A DNA stretch of 64,000 bases from an uncultured Eudoraea sp. (GTDB taxonomy: Bacteria; Bacteroidota; Bacteroidia; Flavobacteriales; Flavobacteriaceae), in NCBI RefSeq assembly GCF_947260015.1, contig NZ_CAMYOM010000012.1, positions 1 through 64,000 of the forward strand, in the 5' to 3' direction. Position 1 is the stretch's first letter, and each line of letters opens with the position of its first letter. The notes beneath the pieces were generated by a model that ran no database searches, had not been told where the DNA came from, and was given only the letters and a program-made list of their open reading frames with translations. Positions 34,598 to 42,547 of the stretch are shown here, piece by piece. The translations under genes were made by a program, and so were the position numbers.

Positions 34598-35698
34598 ATG
34601 AGATACATGCCTTTATCGTTTAGATTTATTTTTAGCTTTATTATAATTTCTGTCTTTGTAAGCTGTAGTAATGGTCCGGAAAAGATATTGCCTCTTAAAG
34701 CAACTATAACAGAATCTGTATATTCCTCGGTAACAATTCAACCTGACAGCCTTTATCAGGTATATGCGGCTGTAGGAGGTATTCTGGATAAAACTTTTGT
34801 TGACGAAGGCGATTCGGTTTCAAAAGGTGCCCCAATAGCTCAAATCATTAACAATACTCCTAAATTAAACACTGAAAATGCCAAACTAAATCTTGAATTA
34901 GCAAGAGAGAATTACAGCGGTAGTAATGCCATAATTAAGGCGTTAATCGATGAAATAAATGCAGCGGAACTTAGATATAAAAATGATTCTGTAAATTTTA
35001 CTAGACAAAAAAATCTCTGGGAACAAAATATAGGATCCAAAGTAGAATACGAAAATCGAAAACTGGCTTATGAATTATCAGCTAATAGTTTGGCTTTGCT
35101 TAAAGGTAATTTTGAACGAACAAAGTCAGAATTAAACACAAAATTAAAGCAGGCAGAGAACAATTACCAAACCTCTTTGATTGCAACCGAAGATTTTACA
35201 GTACAAAGTAAAATCAATGGAAAGCTCTACGCACTTTATAAAAATCAGGGCGAAATAATTAATACAATGGAGCCTATCGCAGCCATAGGAAGTGCAGATG
35301 ATTTTGTAATTGAAATGTTAGTTGACGAAGTTGATATTGTTAAGCTGAAAATTGGTCAAACCGCTTTAATTACTCTTGATGCTTATGAGTCAAAAGTATA
35401 TTCTGCAATCGTTAACAAAATTTATCCGAGAAAGGATGAACGATCTCAGACTTTCAAAATTGAAGCTTTATTCATAGATACTCCGGAAGTACTTTATCCC
35501 GGATTGGCAGGAGAGGGCAATATTATAGTTTCTCAAAAGGAAAATGCTCTAACCATTCCTAAGGCATATCTTATAGGCGAAAACCAAGTGAAGACTGAAA
35601 CAGGAATTATAGAAATTGTTACAGGTTTACAAGACATGGAACGCGTTGAAGTTCGATCGGGTCTTGATGCTGAAACCTACTTAATAAAGCCGGAATAA
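34598..35698 (+). CDS. HlyD/MFP-type periplasmic adaptor lipoprotein
   Basis: 366 aa. A lipoprotein signal ends at IISVFVSCSNG (Cys about 23). Biotinyl/lipoyl-like halves flank a coiled coil (about 85-200), the hallmark of adaptors of tripartite efflux systems. The segment GLAGEGNIIVSQKENALTIPKAYL is typical. It lies 37 bp after the LytTR gene and overlaps the permease gene by one base. It should link the ABC permease to an outer-membrane TolC-like channel not encoded here. Confidence 0.88.
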   Translation: MRYMPLSFRFIFSFIIISVFVSCSNGPEKILPLKATITESVYSSVTIQPDSLYQVYAAVGGILDKTFVDEGDSVSKGAPIAQIINNTPKLNTENAKLNLELARENYSGSNAIIKALIDEINAAELRYKNDSVNFTRQKNLWEQNIGSKVEYENRKLAYELSANSLALLKGNFERTKSELNTKLKQAENNYQTSLIATEDFTVQSKINGKLYALYKNQGEIINTMEPIAAIGSADDFVIEMLVDEVDIVKLKIGQTALITLDAYESKVYSAIVNKIYPRKDERSQTFKIEALFIDTPEVLYPGLAGEGNIIVSQKENALTIPKAYLIGENQVKTETGIIEIVTGLQDMERVEVRSGLDAETYLIKPE

Positions 35699-36960
35699 TG
35701 ACTAATTGGAAGGTCATATTTAGTATCGCCAAAACACATCTTCTAACAAAGATGAAATCTACGGTAACCGCCTCGCTTGGAGTTACATTTGGTATTGGGG
35801 CCTATATTACATTGGTAAGCTTTATGACGGGTTTGAATGGAATGTTAGATGATCTTGTTCTTAACCAGACCCCACATATTCATATGTATAATGAAATTGA
35901 ACCTTCCGCGGAACAGCCAATTTCTTTATATAAAAAATTTGACGGTGGCTTAAATGTTATACACTCCATCAGGCCAAAACAAAGCCAGCTGAAAATACAT
36001 AATGCCCTTCCGATATTACATTATTTAAAAGATCAGGAAAATGTGAAGGGTGCAACACCTCAACTTCGTTCCCAGATATTTTATTTATCGGGCTCTATTG
36101 AATTAGGTGGTAACCTTGTGGGTGTAGATATTATGGAGGAAGTGCGCTTATCAAATATTCAGGATAATATTGTAGAAGGTAGCCCGGAGGCGCTCAGAAA
36201 TACAGACAATGGTATTTTACTGGGATCCGGTCTTGCTAAAAAAATGTCACTGAGCGTTGGGAACCGAATACAAATAAGTACTGTTAAAGGAACTGTATTT
36301 CCTTTAAAGATAGTTGGGATCTACCAAAGTGGTATTGCGGAAATAGACAATGTTCAAAGTTTTGCAAATCTTAAAACCGTGCAGAGAATACAAGGAGAAG
36401 CCGAGAATTATATTACAGATATCAATATAAAACTCTATGATATCACAGAAGCTGTTCCCATGGCCAGGCAGTTGGAAAGGCAGTTTAAAATTAAAGCGAC
36501 TGACATAAATGAAGCAAATGCTCAGTTCGAAACTGGAAGTAATATTCGAAATATTATTACTTACGCGGTTTCAATTACCCTACTTATTGTTGCGGGCTTT
36601 GGAATTTACAATATTCTGAATATGCTTATTTATGAAAAAATGAAAGACATTGCCATCCTGAAGGCTACAGGGTTTTCGGGAAAGGATGTGCAACTTATAT
36701 TTATGAGTCAGGCCATGATAATTGGGGTTGCAGGGGGAATTGTTGGTTTAATAATAGGCTTTTTTTTATCCAGAGTTATTGATAATATACCTTTCGAAAC
36801 CGAGGCACTACCTACAATAAGTACATTCCCGGTAAATTATAACCCGGGCTATTATGTTATTGGAATTGTATTTGCCCTGATTTCTACATTTATTGCCGGA
36901 TACTTACCCTCAAATAAAGCTAGAAAAATAGATCCTGTGCGTATAATTCGCGGAACCTAA
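35698..36960 (+). CDS. MacB/LolC-type ABC permease (FtsX family)
   Basis: 420 aa. Topology: N-terminal helix (about 20-45), a large periplasmic domain (about 46-275), then three helices (about 280-310, 330-365, 385-405) with the FtsX-like signature ILNMLIYEKMKDIAILKATGFSGKDV. It pairs with the ATPase 9 bp downstream and the adaptor upstream as a three-part exporter. The cargo (lipoprotein, macrolide or peptide) cannot be told. Confidence 0.88.
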   Translation: MTNWKVIFSIAKTHLLTKMKSTVTASLGVTFGIGAYITLVSFMTGLNGMLDDLVLNQTPHIHMYNEIEPSAEQPISLYKKFDGGLNVIHSIRPKQSQLKIHNALPILHYLKDQENVKGATPQLRSQIFYLSGSIELGGNLVGVDIMEEVRLSNIQDNIVEGSPEALRNTDNGILLGSGLAKKMSLSVGNRIQISTVKGTVFPLKIVGIYQSGIAEIDNVQSFANLKTVQRIQGEAENYITDINIKLYDITEAVPMARQLERQFKIKATDINEANAQFETGSNIRNIITYAVSITLLIVAGFGIYNILNMLIYEKMKDIAILKATGFSGKDVQLIFMSQAMIIGVAGGIVGLIIGFFLSRVIDNIPFETEALPTISTFPVNYNPGYYVIGIVFALISTFIAGYLPSNKARKIDPVRIIRGT

Positions 36961-36969
36961 TTCACAATT

Positions 36970-37644
36970 ATGGGAACGGTACTGGAAACTAAAAATATCA
37001 ACAAGCATTTTAGAAAGCCCGTAGATTTTCATGTTTTAAAAGATATAAACTTTAGTGTGAAAGAAGGGGAGTTTGCCTCCATTATGGGCAAATCTGGTTC
37101 CGGAAAATCCACCCTTCTTTATATCCTTTCCACCCTGGATACAGATTATGAAGGTCAATTATTTTTAAATGAGGAACTCATCACGGGCAAACACCATAAG
37201 GAATTGTCACAAATAAGAAGCAGGCATATCGGTTTTGTATTTCAGTTTCATTATCTGCTATCAGAATTCAGTGTACTGGAGAATGTGATGCTTCCTGCTA
37301 AAAAACTGGCAGCTAAAACCTATGAAGAAATTGAACATGATGCTATGGAAAAATTAAATATGCTGAACATTGGACATTTGGCAAAAAAAAGGGCTTCAAG
37401 GGTTTCTGGTGGAGAAAAACAACGTGTAGCAATTGCCAGAGCGCTTATAAATAATCCCGATATTTTAATGGGCGATGAGCCCACAGGTAATCTTGACAGT
37501 TATAATGCTGAAAATGTTTTCCAAATTTTTAAGAGGTTAAAGGAAGAGGAAGGACTTTCTTTATTGGTCGTTACACATGATTTAGATTTTGCAAATCGTA
37601 CAGATCGGATAATAGAAATGGAAGATGGCACAATTATTAACTGA
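36970..37644 (+). CDS. LolD/MacB-type ABC ATPase
   Basis: 224 aa. Walker A GKSGSGKST (about 39-47), Q-loop FVFQFHYLLSEFSV, signature VSGGEKQRVAIARAL, Walker B ILMGDEPTGNLDS and H-loop VVTHDLDFA. The DEPTGNLDS form is diagnostic of the LolD/MacB/FtsE group. It is the last gene of the exporter operon, ending 24 bp before the convergent Usp 6 gene. Confidence 0.93.
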   Translation: MGTVLETKNINKHFRKPVDFHVLKDINFSVKEGEFASIMGKSGSGKSTLLYILSTLDTDYEGQLFLNEELITGKHHKELSQIRSRHIGFVFQFHYLLSEFSVLENVMLPAKKLAAKTYEEIEHDAMEKLNMLNIGHLAKKRASRVSGGEKQRVAIARALINNPDILMGDEPTGNLDSYNAENVFQIFKRLKEEEGLSLLVVTHDLDFANRTDRIIEMEDGTIIN

Positions 37645-37668
37645 ATCTTAAATTACTAAGTCCTGACT

Positions 37669-38502
37669 TTAGGAATTATAGCAAAGTATTGGAATAGTGA
37701 CTAAGGTCTCCATTTTTTTTATAATATCTTTATTAAAAATAGAAGAAAAGAGACCATTATTTTTTCTTTCCAACATCCCTAATAAATCTGCATTCTCATC
37801 CTTTATATGCTTCCTTAAGCCTTGTGCTATACTATTGGCCAGTACCATGTGAAAACTTATTTTTTTGTACGGCACCTGAACTTCCAATAATTCTTTAAAC
37901 CATTCCATCTGTTGCATGGCACCATATTCCTCTAAAGTAGGAATATGCACTACTTCTATTTTAGCATCATAATATTCCGCTATTGCAGCTAATTTTTCTA
38001 TGGCAATGATATCCGAAGATTCAAAATCACTGGCATAAGCAATCCTTTCTATCCCTTTATAGCTATATTGAGGAGGAATAATTAGTATTGGGCAAAGGTT
38101 TTTATCTATTAATTTATTCGCAATATTTCCACTAAAGAAACCTCGTGAAGAATGTTCATCTTTCATTCCTATGACCAGCAAATCTATTTTTGATTTACTT
38201 ATTCTGTCAACAATTCCTTTGCTTATTGATGTGTTTTGAGCAACCTCATATAATGGTTGATTTTTACTTAAATTTTGATTTAGGTTTTTTCGGCAATAGT
38301 CTTCCAGTAATTCTTTATGCTCATTCATTGCCAATTTATTTAATTGTTCAGGCGACCTAATATTGGATGTTCTTACAGGCGGAATATCATATATGTGAAG
38401 TACAACCAGTTTGGCTTTTACAGTTTCGCTGAGATTCAAAGCATAGTCTAAAGTTGAGATCGAATTTTTGGTGCAATCCGTGGCATAAAGAATAGTGTCC
38501 AT
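37669..38502 (-). CDS. Tandem universal stress protein (Usp 6)
   Basis: 277 aa, two Usp domains. The first has GMKDEHSSRGFFSGN, in which the second Gly of the nucleotide motif is Asp, so binding may be lost; the second is degenerate. It is transcribed alone from a promoter with the dyad at 38555-38568, back to back with the third ~145-aa paralogue. Confidence 0.9.
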   Translation of the reverse strand: MDTILYATDCTKNSISTLDYALNLSETVKAKLVVLHIYDIPPVRTSNIRSPEQLNKLAMNEHKELLEDYCRKNLNQNLSKNQPLYEVAQNTSISKGIVDRISKSKIDLLVIGMKDEHSSRGFFSGNIANKLIDKNLCPILIIPPQYSYKGIERIAYASDFESSDIIAIEKLAAIAEYYDAKIEVVHIPTLEEYGAMQQMEWFKELLEVQVPYKKISFHMVLANSIAQGLRKHIKDENADLLGMLERKNNGLFSSIFNKDIIKKMETLVTIPILCYNS

Positions 38503-38524
38503 AACAATTCATTTAAATAATAAG

Positions 38525-38568
38525 TCAATTTACTTCATTTCAGATCTGCATAACATGATTTTGGTCAC
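38525..38568 (-). promoter_or_regulatory. Dyad plus -7 promoter for Usp 6
   Basis: On plus, ATGAT-TTTG-GTCAC (38555-38568), the most diverged site; leftward 22 bp gives TAAATTGA (38525-38532). Inferred start near 38520, leader about 18 nt. A second dyad 12 bp to the right serves the divergent gene. Confidence 0.7.
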
Positions 38569-38579
38569 AAAAGCTCTAC

Positions 38580-38623
38580 ATGACTTATATCATAAAAATT
38601 TGTCATGAACTAAACTATTTTTA
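38580..38623 (+). promoter_or_regulatory. Dyad plus -7 promoter for paralogue 3
   Basis: ATGAC-TTAT-ATCAT (38580-38593), then 22 bp to TATTTTTA (38616-38623). Inferred start near 38628, leader about 22 nt to the ATG at 38650. Here two neighbouring divergent genes each have their own dyad, unlike 27757 where one site serves both. Confidence 0.8.
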
Positions 38624-38649
38624 ATATCCAAACCAAAAGGAAATTTGTC

Positions 38650-39099
38650 ATGGATAGCAGCAATAAATCAACTCAGCAAAATAAAATTGGAGAAGTAAAC
38701 TGGCAAGAACTTTATATTCTTACAGATCATTGGAAGTCAGATCTGGAATTCTATAAAGACGATCTCAGGTTTTTACATCATTTGATTGATAAATATATTA
38801 TCTGGATTACAAAAGACGATAACCTTAACCTGGTAAAAAATATACAGAAAAACCTTTTTGAGATTCGGAAAAAAAGTATGGATCTAATGAGGGAAGTTAA
38901 CACACACCAAGGGAATTTGGGCCTTATGGTAGAAAATCCGGTTCAGAGTTCAAACCCCCAATTTATAGATGATCACGAAGATCTGGAAGATAAAATGTCA
39001 AAATTTGTAAAACTGTTTAGGTCCAATCGAAAAGAAGTATTTAGCATAACGGAATACATCATAGACAGCGAGGAATTACCAAATATTCTTAAAAACTAA
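38650..39099 (+). CDS. Stress-island paralogue family member 3
   Basis: 149 aa, helical and hydrophilic. It shares with the two proteins at 21304 and 21854 the W-K-S-D-L-x-F-Y-K-D-D-L-x-F-L block (about residues 27-42), a middle HQGNLG (about 85-92) and a C-terminal FRSNRKEVFSITEY helix. It lies 16 kb from its paralogues, at the opposite end of the island, but again behind an island dyad. The family is unknown to me. Confidence 0.65.
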   Translation: MDSSNKSTQQNKIGEVNWQELYILTDHWKSDLEFYKDDLRFLHHLIDKYIIWITKDDNLNLVKNIQKNLFEIRKKSMDLMREVNTHQGNLGLMVENPVQSSNPQFIDDHEDLEDKMSKFVKLFRSNRKEVFSITEYIIDSEELPNILKN

Positions 39100-39233
39100 T
39101 CCAACGCAATACTTTTTATTATATCCTTAGAACACAGTTTTGATGATTGTTGATTTTTGATGCACTAAGTAAGCTTGATTAATCTTCAAATAGAAATACT
39201 TCGCTATATTTGCACCGCAATTTTAGTAAAAAT

Positions 39234-39317
39234 GCCCACGTGGTGAAATTGGTATACACGCTACCTTGAGGGGGTAGTGTTCGAAAGGACGTGCTGGTTC
39301 GACTCCAGTCGTGGGCA
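39234..39317 (+). tRNA. tRNA-Leu (anticodon GAG)
   Basis: 84 nt with a 7-bp acceptor stem (GCCCACG with CGTGGGC), the anticodon loop TTGAGGG giving GAG at 39268-39270, a long variable arm (TGTTCGAAAGGACG region) typical of leucine tRNAs, and the T-loop GGTTCGACTCC. CCA is not encoded. A strong hairpin terminator follows directly. Confidence 0.97.
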
Positions 39318-39321
39318 CAAA

Positions 39322-39353
39322 AAAACTGCTCCTGTAAAAAAAGGAGCAGTTTT
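39322..39353. terminator. Bidirectional hairpin terminator
   Basis: AAAACTGCTCCT (39322-39333) pairs with AGGAGCAGTTTT (39342-39353), with A and T tracts on the two sides. It can end the tRNA on the plus strand and the convergent DUF1080 gene on the minus strand. Confidence 0.9.
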
Positions 39354-39369
39354 TCGTTTAAAAGTATTA

Positions 39370-40086
39370 CTATAAGCGTTTTACCCGGACATTTCTGAAC
39401 CACACGCCCGCTCCGTGGTCCTGCAGAGCCAAATAACCATCATTACTTTTACCGTAATCAGGATAATCATTCCATTTACCACTATTGCGTTTTTCTTCCC
39501 AGTCTTGGGAGTTCTTATCAAATTCGACAATTTTCTGACCATTGAGCCAATGCTCGGCCTTACCTTTATTAAAAATAATCTTACTGGTGTTCCACTCCCC
39601 TACTGGTTTCAGGGTTTTGTTTTCATTGGCAATATGCATAGCATAATTGGCGCCGGTCTTTTGCCAATCTTCAAGTGGTTCTTCAAAACCTATATCATCC
39701 AATATTTGGTATTCAGGTCCGGTTTCATAGGGTGATTGATATATAGTATCCTCTACGACATGATAATTAGCACCACTATTGCCTCCTTTAGTTATCTTCC
39801 ATTCAAATGCAAATTCAAAGTTGTCATATGTTTCTGTACTGATAATATCTCCTCCCACATCTCCGGCTTCACCAAAACATTCAATAATACCATCTTTAAT
39901 TGACCAATTTGATGGAAGGGAATCCTGGTTATATCCCCTCCAGTCTGAAGGTTTCATGAGTTCAACCCATTCCGTGGTTACTATTTGAGCTTCTTTTGCA
40001 GTAGGTATTTGTACTGTTTTCTTCTCTGTATTCTTGCAGGCTCCAATTAAAAGGACCATACCAATAATCACTATACGCCGTTTCAT
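39370..40086 (-). CDS. DUF1080 lipoprotein (3-keto-disaccharide hydrolase-like)
   Basis: 238 aa from the ATG at 40086 (MKRRIVIIGMVLLIGACKN), which gives a lipoprotein signal with Cys17; a longer reading frame to 40128 would bury the signal. The DUF1080 jelly-roll has WSIKDGIIECFGEAGDVGGDIIS, FEFAFEWKITKGGNSGANY and the end ALQDHGAGVWFRNVRVKRL. DUF1080 proteins act on 3-keto-glycosides or bind sugars. The Gfo/Idh/MocA oxidoreductase encoded 11 bp upstream could form such 3-keto sugars, a known pairing. Confidence 0.88.
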   Translation of the reverse strand: MKRRIVIIGMVLLIGACKNTEKKTVQIPTAKEAQIVTTEWVELMKPSDWRGYNQDSLPSNWSIKDGIIECFGEAGDVGGDIISTETYDNFEFAFEWKITKGGNSGANYHVVEDTIYQSPYETGPEYQILDDIGFEEPLEDWQKTGANYAMHIANENKTLKPVGEWNTSKIIFNKGKAEHWLNGQKIVEFDKNSQDWEEKRNSGKWNDYPDYGKSNDGYLALQDHGAGVWFRNVRVKRL

Positions 40087-40097
40087 AATCTTCAAAT

Positions 40098-41453
40098 TTA
40101 AAGTAGTTTCATCCCAACAGGATCCCATTTAATGGCTTTGTCTAAATAATAACTGTCGTTGCAAGCTAAAGCAGGGGCCGCCGCACGATAACCAAAGACA
40201 GCGTCTTCCGTTACAGCTTTGCCTCCTCGGATAGCGTTGAACCAATTGGAAAAATGATCATAATGGGCTCCTTTATAACCTTCCTCGGCATCAAAAACTA
40301 TTTCTTCCTGAGGAAGCATCTTTTTCCTGGAACTACCACCTGCGGTTTGTGACGCCTTGGCCTGCAAAAATGGGTCACTGTCAAATTCCTCATTATTTCT
40401 TCTTAAAATCACTTTTCTCCATTGGACATCCATAGAGCCCTCACTACCAACAATTCTCAGATAAGTTGTTCCCGAGGTACCATCTACAAAATTACAACGC
40501 AATGAAAGGTTAAAAGGAGGGTGTTCCTCAGAATCAGGATAATCGAATACTCCCAGAAGCACATCCGGTACTTCCCTGCCGTCTTTCCAATAACGCAATC
40601 CCCCGGACGAATATATTTGATTTGGTCCCTTTGAATTAGTTATAAAATGAAGGCTCGAAAAAAGATGAACAAAAAGATCTCCGGACATCCCTGTCCCATA
40701 GTCTTTGTAGTTTCTCCACCTGAAAAAACGGGTAGCATCAAAAGGACGCTTATTGGTATTCGAAATAAAAGTATCCCAATCTACCGTTTTTGTGGAAGCA
40801 TCCTCTGGGATATTGTATTGCCAGGCCCCCGTAGGGCTTCTTCTGGCCCAAAAACCTTCGGCATAATTTATATCTCCAATTGCTCCCTGGGCTAGAAGTT
40901 CTTTGGCTTTTTCATTTCCAAGTGAGGACATCCCCTGACTACCAACCTGGAATACCATTCCCGTTTCATTCTGAGCTTTAATAACATCATGCCCCTCGTC
41001 TAAGGAATGAACCATAGGCTTTTCACAGTAAACATGTTTACCAGCACGCATGGCGTCTATTGAAATCTGTTTATGCCAATGATCAGGTGTTCCGATAATA
41101 ACTGCATCCACATCTTTTCTGGCCAATATTTCCTTATATTGTTTCGTTGTAAACAGGTCCTTACCCCATTTTTCCCTGGCTCTCTCGAGATGACCATCAT
41201 ATAGGTCACAAACAGCAACTAATTTTACACCATCGTGTTTTAAGGCTGTATTTGTATCCTCAGATCCCATACCCCCTGCACCTATAAGAGCGATTTGTAT
41301 ATTACTGTTCGCACTATATTTTTTTCTGCTTAAATAAGAAATTTGAGGTCTTCTCCCAGCACCTATGATTGCCGGTGCACTGGCCAAAGCCAATGTTCCT
41401 GCTCCTATTTTCTTTAAAAACTGCTTTCTGGTTTGAGTGGTTTTTTTTGACAT
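40098..41453 (-). CDS. Gfo/Idh/MocA-family oxidoreductase, Tat-exported
   Basis: 451 aa. The leader KKTTQTRKQFLKKIGAGTLALASAPAI is a Tat-type signal with an R-K pair. Then the NAD(P) fold with GAGGMGSED and, later, the family motif YCEKPMVHS whose lysine is catalytic. A C-terminal substrate domain includes FFRWRNYKDYGTGMSGDLFVHLF. It likely oxidises a sugar or glycoside in the periplasm with bound cofactor. It is first gene of a pair with the DUF1080 lipoprotein. Confidence 0.9.
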   Translation of the reverse strand: MSKKTTQTRKQFLKKIGAGTLALASAPAIIGAGRRPQISYLSRKKYSANSNIQIALIGAGGMGSEDTNTALKHDGVKLVAVCDLYDGHLERAREKWGKDLFTTKQYKEILARKDVDAVIIGTPDHWHKQISIDAMRAGKHVYCEKPMVHSLDEGHDVIKAQNETGMVFQVGSQGMSSLGNEKAKELLAQGAIGDINYAEGFWARRSPTGAWQYNIPEDASTKTVDWDTFISNTNKRPFDATRFFRWRNYKDYGTGMSGDLFVHLFSSLHFITNSKGPNQIYSSGGLRYWKDGREVPDVLLGVFDYPDSEEHPPFNLSLRCNFVDGTSGTTYLRIVGSEGSMDVQWRKVILRRNNEEFDSDPFLQAKASQTAGGSSRKKMLPQEEIVFDAEEGYKGAHYDHFSNWFNAIRGGKAVTEDAVFGYRAAAPALACNDSYYLDKAIKWDPVGMKLL

Positions 41454-41600
41454 AATATACCATGGTTAGTTAGGTTAAATATATCCATTTATAATAGAAT
41501 TTTTTAAATTTTAATGTCATAAACTAAAAAAAAACGATTGTTTTACCGATTTCTTCCGAAAAAATTAACGCAACTATCAAATACTTACGCTTTAAAATTG

Positions 41601-41608
41601 TAAATTTG
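41601..41608 (+). promoter_or_regulatory. -7 element of the carotenoid operon
   Basis: TAAATTTG matches the Bacteroidota -7 consensus exactly, 18 bp before the ATG of the CarH-like regulator, implying a very short leader. The AT-rich DNA just upstream, with TACGCTTTAAAATTG, is the likely position of a self-binding MerR-type operator. The island dyad is absent. Confidence 0.6.
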
Positions 41609-41626
41609 TTTAAACATTATTTATAA

Positions 41627-42526
41627 ATGATGAACAATGTAAAGAAATCATTTAGTATTCGTGATTTGGAAAACCTGTCCGGTATTAAAGCACATACAAT
41701 TCGAATCTGGGAAAAAAGATACGGGTTATTGTCGCCAGAGCGAACCAGTACCAACATTAGGACCTATAGTCTGGCAAGTCTTCAGAAGCTTCTGAATATT
41801 ACCTTGCTCTATAGCAACGGTTACAAAATATCTAAAATCGCAAAAATACCAGAGACTGATATACCGATTGTTGTCAGGGAGATCGTGGCCAAAAACAGTA
41901 CAAAAAATCATGCAATCAATGCATTTAAATTGTCCATGATTAATTTTGACGTGTCATTATTCCAAAATACATATAATAGCCTGCTTTCAGAAAAATCTTT
42001 TCGAGATATTTTTTGGGAATACTTTATTCCTTTATTAAGTGAACTTGGATTACTTTGGCAGACAGATACTATTAGTCCATCGCATGAACATTTTATTACT
42101 AATTTGATTAAACAGAAAATTTGCACGAATACGGAGAAATTACAGTTGATGGAACCTACTCAACATGATAAAGTATTCGTTCTTTTTCTTCCTGAAAATG
42201 AAATCCATGAAATTGGGCTATTATTTATTAATTATGAAATTCTTCTTCGTGGTTACAAAACTATTTATCTGGGACAGACTATGCCTTTAGAAAACCTTGT
42301 AGACCTGGAAAACTATTATAATAACATATATTATTTGTCCTATTTTACAGTAGTACCAAACAAAGACAGATTAGGAAAATATTTTGATGACTTTACAAAA
42401 CTTTTAAACCATAAAAATTCTAATTTATGGATTTTAGGTAGGCAAATTCAACACATAAATAAAGAAAAACTTCCGCCGCACATTCGTACCTTTGCATCGA
42501 TTGAACAATTGTCAAAAGCATTATAA
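41627..42526 (+). CDS. CarH/LitR-type MerR regulator, B12-binding photoreceptor
   Basis: 299 aa. MerR helix-turn-helix (about 8-75, IRDLENLSGIKAHTIRIWEKRYGLL) followed by a four-helix bundle and a cobalamin-binding domain. Both CarH hallmarks are intact: W144-x9-E154-H155 in the bundle, and E192-x-H194-x2-G197 for the lower axial histidine. In CarH, adenosylcobalamin-bound tetramers repress carotenoid genes in the dark and light breaks them apart. Here it sits 22 bp before crtI in the same orientation, so it probably represses its own operon. A variant working without B12 cannot be excluded. Confidence 0.88.
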   Translation: MMNNVKKSFSIRDLENLSGIKAHTIRIWEKRYGLLSPERTSTNIRTYSLASLQKLLNITLLYSNGYKISKIAKIPETDIPIVVREIVAKNSTKNHAINAFKLSMINFDVSLFQNTYNSLLSEKSFRDIFWEYFIPLLSELGLLWQTDTISPSHEHFITNLIKQKICTNTEKLQLMEPTQHDKVFVLFLPENEIHEIGLLFINYEILLRGYKTIYLGQTMPLENLVDLENYYNNIYYLSYFTVVPNKDRLGKYFDDFTKLLNHKNSNLWILGRQIQHINKEKLPPHIRTFASIEQLSKAL

Positions 42527-42547
42527 GTTACCAACAGCTGTAAAACC

